Shown here piece by piece: positions 55,050-64,000 of a stretch of DNA of 64,000 nt; position 1 is the first letter of the stretch; each line of letters begins with the position of its first letter. The position numbers and the translations under genes are program-made. A model generated the notes under the pieces. It did not search any database, was not told the origin of the DNA, and was given only the letters and a program-made list of their open reading frames with translations. This stretch comes from Dastarcus helophoroides (taxonomy: Eukaryota; Arthropoda; Insecta; Coleoptera; Bothrideridae), in the NCBI GenBank assembly GCA_028583605.1, contig CM053327.1:6943316-7007315 (forward strand), in the 5' to 3' direction.

Positions 55050-57418
55050 TTTAAAATCTTAATCTACTCGCAAAGGACAACCCCATCATGCCTTCAAAGC
55101 ACTGCGAGTAGGATGCGGAAATAAGGATAGATGGCGATGAACCGCCTTCTTAAATAAAGATAGGTTGTAATTTTTGGGAAAAATTCCTTTCGGTAACGAG
55201 TTCCATAGCTTAGAAGTTCTATAGAAAAAAGAGTCTCCTTAGACAGAAGTTCTCACTGCGTGAAGCTGGACCGCACAGGAATTTGCTGTCTTCGACTGTC
55301 TTGCATGCTACAAAAATCTTGACCCTGAAGAGATCAATCCTATTAGTTTCTGCAAGTATTTCCCTCAATAGTACTTGTAGAAAAGTCAGTCAAATTCTCG
55401 TTCTCAATTAGGTGAATCGCTCTTCTTTGAATTGAATCCAAAAGAGCTTAAATGTGCTTTGGGACTGAACTCCAAACATGAAAACAGTATTCTAGTGCTG
55501 GCCTAACTTGAGCTTTGTATAGTGTGAGTAGCTGATGAGATGTGAAGTATTTATTAGCTCTAAAAATAAAGCTGTGCTTTTGAGAGGCGGAATTGGCAAT
55601 GGCGCGCACATGATTATCCCAAGAGAAGTTAGTACTCGCATTCACTCCTAGGATAGACAGATTAGATCCCATCATGAGGATTTTACCGTCCATTAGTATA
55701 TTTGTTGCATTATCCCACGATGTTTTCTTAGAAAAACCGCGGCCTGAGTTTTTGCACCGTTGAAGTCGGCCAGATTCTTCTTACCCCATTCCAGAATGAT
55801 TTTGAGATCCCGATTAATCATATGTATCTACTGTTCCCTTAGTCGATCTAAAGCAGAGACGGATAATGGTTTTTCGGAGAAAAAAATGACACGGGGTTAC
55901 TATCATATGCCTAGCTGTATATAGGATTGGAAATTGAAGCTAAGAGATCATTTATGTGTAACAGAAACAAAGTAGGGGACAGGACAGACCCCTGAGGCAT
56001 CCCTGCAGTAATTGCAAATGTCTCGGATCAAATGCTATCAATGACGACCTGAAGAGATCTGTCAGCGATAAAATTGTATATTAAATGACAGAGTCCTGGA
56101 GGAAAACCATAAGATGTTAATTTGGCGAAAAGAGATAGACGCCAGACTCTGTCAAAGGCTTTTGAGATATCCAATGCAATAATTCTAGCGTCACTTTGTT
56201 TTCCCATAGCTGAGTTACAGATATGAGTAACATATACCAGTAGATTGCCCGTGGAGCGTTGTTGTCTGTCAGCGAGAAAATTGGATATCAAATGACAGAG
56301 TCCAGGAGGAAGACCATAATATGTAAATTTGGTGAGAAGAGATCGGTGGTAGACTCTGACATGAGATATCCAATACCACAAGCCTAGCCTCACCATGTTT
56401 TTTCATAGTTAAGTTACAGATATGAGTTACATATGCCAGTAGATCGCCAGTTGAGCGTTGTTGTCTGAAACCGTATTGCCTGTCCGAGATGGTTCTATTC
56501 TCCTCCGGATATTTGAGAAACTCGATGTTAATAACCATTTCCATCACTTTAGATATAACAGGCAACAAAGATATAGGGCGGTAGTTGTTAGCCAGATTCC
56601 TTTTTCCCTTTTTAGGGGCCTGCACCCTAGCAGATTTCCAGATGTTAGGGAATACATCTTTGTTGTAAGCGAGTGTGAATAATTTGTCTAGGACAGAAGT
56701 CAACTCTGGAGCGCATTTTTTAAAAACAATAGCGAGTATACCATCAAGGCCAGAAGCTGTCGATGTGTCGTGCTCAAGGAGAATCTTTCTAATTGTTGCG
56801 TTGTCTGAAAACAACTTCAGGAATCGAAATGCCAAACTAAGGAAGAATAGGAGATTCTGCATTTCGAGAAAGAAGGTTGGAATTTTCAACAAATATTAAG
56901 GCTAGCATGTCAGCCTTTTCCTTGGAAGTAGACGCAATATTGTTATTGTCATCGAGTAAAGGTGGAAAATTTGAGAATGTAAAATTCTTTCCAATTGACT
57001 TTGCAAATCCCCAAATGGACCTGGAATCGTTCGGACAGTTGATAAGCTTCTAATCGAAATCACTTTTGCCTCATCAATAACTTGTTTACAAAAATTTCGT
57101 GCATCTACAAAGGTGGTCCGAGTTTCGACTGAGAGATTATTTTGCAGACGACGATATGCGTGATTTTTGCAGGAGACAGCCCGAGTACATTTTTTGCTAA
57201 ACTAAGATTTACTGGAGGCAGATTTCTTTTGGGAGTGGGAAATTGAGCATTCCATATCAATCAGGATAGTTTCAGTGATGGATTCTGCGACTGAGGAAGG
57301 GTTGTCTGAATTAAAGCAGACTTCCTGCCATGGAAAAGATGCAAATAAGTTTCCTAATTCTTCCCAGTTAGCAGAGTTAAAGTTCCAAACCCTACGGGAC
57401 TGTGTCTGAGAACAAAGT
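55050..57418 (-). mobile_element. Defective non-LTR retrotransposon (Jockey-superfamily type), 5' truncated
   Basis: Oriented on -, it runs from the end of the endonuclease-RT linker to the RT C-terminus (stop at 55086-55088). Neither a poly(A) nor a target duplication could be fixed. Its 5' edge lies within about 20 bases of the F2 half element at 57441. Confidence 0.75.
55086..57400 (-). pseudogene. Non-LTR reverse transcriptase, broken, with internal tandem duplication
   Basis: Blocks in order on -: RRVWNFNSANWEELGNLF and FPWQEVCFNSDNPSSVAES (linker after the endonuclease), SGLDGILAIVFKK, FPNIWKSARVQAPKKGKRN, NNYRPISLLPVISKVMEMV and RQYGFRQQRSTGDLLAYVTH. The palm segment is present twice: a copy at about 56267-56467 and a second at 56060-56266 (QQRSTGNLLVYVTHICNS, ALDISKAFDRVWRLSLFAKL). 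Then GMPQGSVLSPTLFLLHINDL, a damaged catalytic box near 55915 (AYDS or stop-containing), ILGVNASTNFSWDNHVRAIA, YKAQVRPALEYCFHVWSSVP and, at the C-terminus, AVHRHLSLFPHPTRSALKA. Multiple stops and frame changes occur. It is not functional. Confidence 0.8.
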
Positions 57419-57440
57419 GGTATATGATACTGATATATAG

Positions 57441-57549
57441 TATCTCTCTGAAGATGATAGCTTGGCTGTCGAAACGTGTTAGAGCAATCTTTGTTGTGTT
57501 TTTTAAATTTTTTTTGGTGTTAGGGGACAAGATTTGTATTTCAATTTTT
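57441..57549 (+). mobile_element. F2 right arm only
   Basis: From the ribozyme-like tip through AGCAATCTTTGTTGTG to GGGGACAAGATTTGTATTTC. The left arm is absent and a retrotransposon relic occupies its expected place, although no left arm appears beyond that relic. Confidence 0.7.
57444..57484 (+). ncRNA. Hammerhead-ribozyme-like motif (F2), best-paired copy
   Basis: CUCU, CUGAAGA, U, GAUAG/CUGUC with loop CUUGG, GAAA, CGUG, UU, AGAG. Stem I pairs 4 of 4 and stem II 5 of 5 with one G-U. The stem III word is CGUG instead of CGCG. The UU cleavage position is acceptable in hammerheads but usually slower than UC. Confidence 0.5.
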
Positions 57550-57559
57550 GCTAAAGTTT

Positions 57560-60178
57560 TACATTTACATTTTCTGTTTCTGCTTTTTCAGAAAATGTTG
57601 ACTTTAAAAACTCAAAATCAGGATTTTTTTTCGGACATTCTGATTTTGTTACTAAATTTTGAATCTGATCATCAAACGTCGACTTCATTCTTGGAATTTG
57701 GAATTTAAAGACAAAAAAAGTTTCGCTCGAAATTTTGAGACCAACGTTGACATTTTAAAAGTAAAATCAAATTTTTAAGAATAAAATAATGATTCCTAAA
57801 AAATTTCGAGGATTCAGTTGACATTTTGGGAATACAAAATCAAGTTAAGCCGCAAAAAAAGCGGAATTTAGAAATATCTCAGAATTTATGAACACAAAAT
57901 TTTCTAGAAATTTTAAGATTGAGAACGAAATTCGGAGTTGTATTTTGTCAATAACGTTTAATATTCTCTTCGAAATTTTTTTCTTCTTGTAAAAATTTTG
58001 AGTTTAAAACTACGACTTTAACTATTTCTTCTGAAAACTTGATTATAAATTTAAAGTGTCCTTTTTTCTATAAATTTGGATTTTATTATTCAAATTTCAA
58101 TGTTAATTTTGGTTGCCTTTTCAAATTTTCAAAAAACGACATTTCTTAAGGTCGCTCACTGATCAATTGCTTTTCTATAGAGGCACAAAAAAGTTATGAT
58201 GCTTTAGAATAATATAGGGTAGCGCAGGTGGTGCCCTATGAGTTACTGGCAATCTGTTAGCAAGTTGACATTTCTTGACCAAAGAAACCAACCCCCCCCC
58301 CCCCCCTATACCAAATTTTTTGTCTATGGTGGAATGTGTTCATCAGTTATGCGAAAAAATCAATTTTCTTATTTCAACTTTGACACTCTGTATCTCGGTT
58401 AATATTAACTTTTGATATAAGGTAAATGTAGCTTAATCACGTTATTTTTATATGAAAAATCTACTCTTGCTCTATGTTCCATTACTTATAGCCCACCCTG
58501 AATTATGTTGGGTGGTGATATTGTGAATAAAATGGTAAAATATGAGGATTTCCAGCGGTACCGTTTTCGTGTAATCATAATTTGAATTTGCACACCTTCG
58601 AAATTCCGATGCTTTATTCTGTACGTTAGGGAAACATCTTAAAGTAATGGCAAATTAGCAGCTCTACTACTTCTTTTTTAGATAGCTTTGGCTACAGCTG
58701 CGTTTTATCACATAAGCCTTAAGTGTTGTCGGCTAAGAAATCTACTACTACTACGCAGACAGTCTGTGCTAAAAATCCAGTAGTGGTGGCAGTCCGGCAT
58801 TTACGTCTTTTTCTCGCTTTAGTAGTGGAGAAATACCTTATGGATATTTTCAATTTTTCGAACATTTTAAGTTCTTTTTCCAACTTTCCCATTTTCTCAA
58901 CATTTTGTTAAACAAGTGTTGACTATTTTAATAGTAATATGATTAAACTTCATCATTTTGTTAGCTTCTATTCTTATTTCGATTTTAGTTTGAAGTTTTG
59001 ACTGGAACTGGGAAATTTATATTTATTTTTTTCAAATTTTGAGTAACTTGCTTTCTGAAATTGTTCAAGAATGCCTGCTTTCTTGGTGTAATTTTTGGCC
59101 CTAAAATACGTTATTCCGGTATTTTAGCTAGGGAATCATTACAAATGACCCAAGAAAGTTGTTTTTTGTCGTAGACAGAAAAAGTAGATAACTTTCACGA
59201 TGACAATGCCAAAAAAAATGTTATGAATTTATAAAATTTCCTTAATATAAGTAATATTGATTACGATTTCAAAAAAAAAATAGTAGTGTACCTTGAAGTA
59301 AAAGCACATACCCGGACTTCAATGTTTGTTTTAGCCTTGGCTAATGCCCCGGCCACAATTTACATCGTCGCCTGGTAATGCATTGCTTTTACTACTAGAT
59401 AAACAATTTTGGTACTATTCGTAAATTTCTAGTTTTTCTAAAATTGTTGTTTGTCCAGATAATTTGGGACCCAACTGTTGAGAATGATTACAACGACCGA
59501 GCAAAATTGATCTTGATTAGCACTTTCTGATAACTGAGAGAACTTATCAAGTTTAAAGTCGTTAATGGATGAGGTTCTAACTCATAAACATGTTTTAATT
59601 TAAATTTTTATGCAACGTAAATTGAGAGTGACGCCTGTGATGCTATTCAATCATAATTAAGCGATGTTATGGACTTATTGACATCTGCTTAATGCATAAC
59701 CAATGGCACGATAAAAATTATTTATTAAAAGGGAATTAAAACTGATTTAACTATTATTTAATTTAATATATGTAAAAATAACCGACTAAATAAGTTAATG
59801 TTTCACGATGATTCCAGTGCCTCGTGGAAATAAACCATTTGGCTGATATAAGCAACCACTTCATAATTTTATCTTTTTTCTGTCCATTTCCATAATACTT
59901 TGAACTTTTTGTACTAAAAAATGGGCAATATGTGGAAAAATTTAACTATAATGTAAATAATAATTATTGTATGAACTATAGAAATAGTAAAAGGTACAAT
60001 AAGCGACTCGCATATTTGCCATAAAGGATGTTATTCATTTTAATTTAATCCTTCCCTTTTCATTAGGTGACCCCCGAATTATATTCAGTGATTTATTAAT
60101 TAAAAATAAATAAAATTAAATACTTGTTACTGTTCCAGAATTCAAAACTACTATGAATTATTTTTTCATGATCTTATT
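57560..60178. other. AT-rich repeat then low-copy interval
   Basis: Background repeat to about 58140. The rest is low-copy with no recognised gene. A run of about 16 C occurs near 58290. 58738-58825 contains CTACTACTACTACGCAG and, further on, an imperfect reverse complement (AGTAGTGGTGGCAG), giving a weak hairpin. Open frames here (for example 58723-58911) have no family match. Confidence 0.35.
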
Positions 60179-60186
60179 TAACAACT

Positions 60187-61962
60187 CAACACTAAGCTCA
60201 TGAAAAAGGCAAAAAATCATGCTTGGGATAGAAAATATGCTCAAATTATCCCAATGGTAGGGGGATCTAGATCAAGAGAAGCATGGAGTACAATAAACAC
60301 TTTAAGGAGAAATACGAATGAAAGAAGGAAAATAAATCCAATTAATTTTGAAAGATGGATAGATTATTATAATTAGCTGTTATCTAAAAATCGACTAGAA
60401 TATCTTGACACACACCTAGTAAAGGTGATGGAACCAGAGAAGAAAATCGAAAAAATTTCTCTACAAGAAATGAAAGCAGCACTACAAAAAATGAAAAACA
60501 ATAAAGCTCCTGTACTAGGTGATTTACCTATCGAGTTAATCAAATATGCTACCATAGAAGTCCTAGATATAATCTGCCAAATATACAACAAATGTTAAGC
60601 TGGAGACGGCATCCCAAAAGATTGGAAAGCATCCTATTTAAACTCAATCTATAAGAAAGGAAATCGGCGCGAATGCCAGAACTACAGAGGGACAAGTATA
60701 ACATCATCGATTGGCAAATTATACGGAAGAGTCCTCAGAACCAAAATTGGAGAGGCAGCTGTAAACATCGAAGAACAGATCAGCTTAAGACCTGGAAGAT
60801 CTTGCATGGGTAACATATTTACATTGAAACAGATAGCAGAAAAGAAACTCTTACGAGGGAGAGAACTCCATGACACATTTGTAGACCTACGCAAAACATA
60901 TAACTCGGTTCCCTTCCATGAATAGCCATGGAACAATCAGGCGTGAGCAAAAGATACACCCGAGCTCGAAAGCTCTGTACGCAGAGAACCTGGTAACTGT
61001 CACAAACAGCAATGAAGTGGCACCTCCATTCTCGCAAACAAGGGGATTAAAATAACGCTGTTGTCTCTCTTCTAACTTATTCAAAATCTTTTTGAACATA
61101 GCATTAAGACAGCGGACAATGAAATACAGCCCTATAGGAATAACAGTAGACAATAGTTCAATATATACAATTCTTTTTGCGGACGACAAAGTAATTCTGG
61201 CCGAAGACGAACAGGATATGACGTATATGTTGGACAAGCTTATGGAAAGAATATACAAAATGGGAATTAGAAGTCAACACAAAAAAGACAAAATGCATTG
61301 CCATAGGAGAAAAGGTGGAGGATATAAAAATAGGATAGTGGATAGTAATAAGAAATGTCGATCAATACGAATACTTGGGAGTCCTAATAAGTGAAGACGG
61401 GAAAGATGACAAGGAGATTATGAAAAAGGTTGGTAAAGGGAAGAATATGTTTAAAGCACTGCATCAAATTTTATGGAATAACAACTTGACATACACAAAA
61501 AAGAGAAATAAATATAAAACATTAATTGAAATGACAATAACGTATGGGACTGAATGATAAACAGTAGAATGTCCAGCAAACTTTTATCAGCCGAAATGTC
61601 ATATTGGAGGAGATGCAGTGGGTTGACACTACAGGACCGTGTCAGGAACGAGGAGATCCGAAAAAGAATAGCCAGCCCAGGCACTGTAATAGATAACATT
61701 AATGAAAAACAACTGAAATGGTACTGGCATCTACGACGTTTAAATGAAGAATGAATACCTCTCAAAGTAGTAAATTTGGTGCCGATTGAGCGGTATAAAA
61801 AAGACCGCCCGAGAAAAAAAATGGATCCAAAACGTAAAAGTGGAGATGACAGCTAGAGGACTCCAACAAACCGATAGGGAGGACAAAAACCGATGGTGCC
61901 AAGGATGCTAGAAGTGGCCACTCTGAGATGCAAAACCTCGAAATAAATAAATAAAAAACAAC
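60187..61962 (+). mobile_element. 5'-truncated RTE-like retrotransposon with 8-bp target duplications
   Basis: TAACAACT flanks both ends (60179-60186 and 61963-61970). The 3' end is an AAATAAATAAATAAAAAAC tail. Orientation is +. Confidence 0.8.
60190..61940 (+). pseudogene. RTE-like reverse transcriptase, broken
   Basis: Blocks in several + frames: SREAWSTINTLRRNT, LQEMKAALQKMKNNKAPVLG, IPKDWKASYLNSIYKKGNRR, CQNYRGTSITSSIGKLYGRV (the NYRG form of RT motif 2 used by RTE-like clades), GRSCMGNIFTLKQIAEK and DLRKTYNSVP (the first catalytic Asp region, Ala lost). Then IYTILFADDKVILAEDEQD (the FADD box is intact), QYEYLGVLISEDGKDDKEI and QLKWYWHLRRLNEE. The C-terminal RGLQQTDREDKNRWCQGC resembles the usual W-rich tail. 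Stops at about 60376, 60598 and 60925 and several frameshifts inactivate it. The endonuclease is absent through 5' truncation. Confidence 0.8.
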
Positions 61963-62142
61963 TAACAACTTATTCCTATAACTGCACTTTACAACTGACC
62001 AACTTGTTTATATTGGTTGGTATTCCACATACAGATAAGGAAAATTTTGCATTATCCATGTAAAACGCTAAGAATTGTCCCTTCCATAGTTTTCTACGGC
62101 CGGTGAAGGTATTTCCCTACTTTGACGCAGCATGCTCGTATC

Positions 62143-63064
62143 TAGTGTTGGAATAATCGAACGATTTTCAGAATCGAATACATTGAATTCGAATACTTTT
62201 GAGAATCGAATAAGTATTCGAATACAAAGAATCGAATTATGGGATAACCTCACCTAAATACCTACTAGAAAAATTGTCTCGGCGGCCTATTCGAGGTATG
62301 TGGTGGCGAGATATGACTTTCGATTTCACTACTTCCGTACCTATGCCTATAATTGGCAATTCCCTAATTGAATGTATTTAAATTTCTTAATATAAATAAA
62401 TCTTGAAGTTTTAGAATTCACATACGTATCTTTAACTTTGATTGGATTCGCATATTGGCACTGTATTTCCAGATATTGTTAAATTTCATTATTAAAATTG
62501 GGAGCCCGATTTTAAAAAGTACTTAAGCATTTCGTTATTTAATAATTTTATGAGAAGGATGAAGCAATAAATTAAAATTAGATACATATTCGAATGCATG
62601 AGCGTGCGAGCATAATGCGTAGCCAACCATCCCGAATAAAATACGCATTCAATAATGCATGTCTAAGATCTCGAATACAAGAATCGGGTACAGTATTCAA
62701 CATCGGAGAAGTTAAGAATCGGAGATATAGCGTAGTTAGGAGACCGATTCTATTCGCTACTCAGCATTCCAATGTTTTGTTGTATCGGACTACCACAATC
62801 TCGAATACACATTTTGTATTCGAATACACATTTTGTATTCGAATACATATTTTGTATTCGAATGCAAGCAAGTACCCGATAACTTATGAATCATGCGATG
62901 ATGAGATGTTGCTTGCGCTAGGCGAGAACCGATTCTATTCATATTCTCACTTCAACTCACGGAGTCTGGAAGTATTCGAATACTTAAGTTGAGAATCGGA
63001 TGTATTCGAGATCTTGGTAGAATCGAATACATCTCACAACTTGTATTCGAATAGCCCAACACTA
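62143..63064. mobile_element. hAT-type non-autonomous element with perfect 8-bp target duplications
   Basis: The ends are TAGTGTTGG and CCAACACTA, flanked by CTCGTATC on both sides (62135-62142, 63065-63072). The interior is dense in the palindromic word GTATTCGAATAC and includes three tandem copies of ACACATTTTGTATTCGAAT-like units at 62803-62860. The 132-codon frame at 62594-62992 is a reading of this repeat and not a gene. Confidence 0.85.
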
Positions 63065-63072
63065 CTCGTATC

Positions 63073-64000
63073 TTCCAGTTTAGATGTTAGAAAAAACTCG
63101 TCGAGAGTTTTGCAACAGACTGGAATATTGTTTAGCACAGTCCGGCGGCCTATTTGAACTCCTTATATTGTAATATTTAAAGAGTTATTATGTTATATCC
63201 TTCATTAGAGTTATTATTTATTTTGTTTAGGAAATCTGGTTTATGTATTTTGGTTATCAAAGAATATTAGTTTTATTTTGCCTTAGACGTTGATTAAATC
63301 AACGCACTAAAAGGACAAGCAGCATGTGGTACGCACATTTTAATAAAATTGTTGCCTGCCAGTAGTAATCCCGTAACAAAACACGTTAGAAGCTATGATG
63401 TACTACTGAAATATCCACCAGCACTGATCGCTGCGCTCTGCGTTGAATTTTTTACACCGGTGTAGGAGAATACAAGGCTCCGCCCATCTATCCCACTATT
63501 AGCTCTCAATGTTAAATCTCTTATAAAGATTCTCCCTATGGACAGTGTTTGACTTTCCTGATGTGTATGCTGTAATATTCGATATCTCGAAAGCCATTTC
63601 GATACATGCGTATCCCTGTAATACCTTCTAATAAACATCTGGCAAACGCTATCTATAAACTTTTGATTTCGCAGTTCGGTGCAATAATAATAATAAAAAC
63701 TGCGAAATTAATTATTTATTATCTTTTTGGTTTCAAAATCAAAGACAAAATGATAAATCACATTCTTGCACAAAATAGTCTTCGTGGCTTACAACACATT
63801 TTTTCACCTTGATTAATCCCATCAGTTTCCTAGATTACAAATCCACAGTTGATCCGTGGACGGGGGAATATAAAATCTTTTCGTGACTGTGAACGCAAAA
63901 TACAACGCGGCAGCTGCATGCGAAATAAACCCTTAAATTTCTAAAATATTACATTATACAAATTGCATTCAAATCAGCTCCGGGTAAAGTATCCCTTGTT
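63073..64000. other. Low-copy interval without identified gene
   Basis: No transposon ends or protein family recognised. ACACCGGTGT (63454-63463) is a perfect palindrome. ATTTCGCAGTTC near 63667 and AACTGCGAAATT near 63700 form a short hairpin around an (AAT)n run. Confidence 0.3.

Noticed and set aside
58289..58306. Long C homopolymer (and another near 38946)
   Set aside because: Simple sequence; its length may reflect sequencing or assembly uncertainty and no function is implied.
62594..62992. 132-codon open frame on +
   Set aside because: It lies wholly inside the palindrome-rich hAT-type element at 62143-63064 and repeats short words from it (FEYTFCIRIH-type). This is a reading of a repeat, not a gene.

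Overview
The window looks like gene-poor, strongly AT-rich nuclear DNA of an arthropod, most likely an insect. The evidence is insect-type Jockey, RTE and Tc1/mariner relics, solo Ty3/gypsy-type LTRs with 4-bp target duplications, and hAT and mariner foldback elements. I find no intact host protein gene, rRNA, tRNA or CRISPR. Every convincing coding signal is a broken transposon gene. Most short open frames are chance readings through AT-rich repeat.

The background of roughly two thirds of the window is a degenerate repeat with a period of about 16-19 bp. Each unit joins an A-tract, the word GTCGAAA and a T-tract (reverse: TTTCGAC), and one TCGA survives in most units. The purine-rich strand is + in 1-7.4, 17-20.5, 23.4-24, 39.4-40.9 and 50.5-52.2 kb. 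It is - in 7.7-9.8, 12.4-13.6, 25.7-26.9 and 43-47 kb. This material sits as cargo inside several long elements with hAT-like ends and has been duplicated in defined blocks: 1.2-3.4 kb resembles 50.5-52.2 kb and, inverted, 7.4-9.8 kb; 19.7-20.4 kb resembles 30.0-30.8 kb.

Layout. 1-12 kb: repeat blocks, a ribozyme-bearing foldback element (6.45-6.83 kb), a long-arm mariner foldback (9.92-11.05 kb), and a 16-bp minisatellite (11.9-12.3 kb). 14.3-24 kb: a second ribozyme-bearing foldback family, a near-perfect hairpin (16.5 kb), a hAT-like candidate with two solo LTRs, and a dead non-LTR retrotransposon (20.43-23.36 kb) invaded twice by the second family. 27.7-31.7 kb: a four-level nest, in which a foldback element contains a hAT-like element, which contains a Tc1/mariner element, which contains a 775-bp copied segment. 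35-47.4 kb: a mariner foldback, another ribozyme-type foldback, two long hAT-like elements with AT-rich cargo, and solo LTRs. 49.3-57.5 kb: a Jockey fragment, repeat block with a solo LTR, another solo LTR, a second non-LTR relic with an internal duplication, and half of a foldback element. 60.2-63.1 kb: an RTE-like relic and a short hAT-type element with perfect 8-bp target duplications.

The most interesting signal is that two foldback families with unrelated arm sequences both carry a compact hammerhead-ribozyme-shaped motif. The core is the same (CUGAAGA, GAAA, CG, then UC or UU) but the compensating stem sequences differ. Small hammerheads of this type are known from Penelope-like retroelements, yet no Penelope reverse transcriptase is visible here. 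All similarity statements were made by eye, without alignment or folding software.
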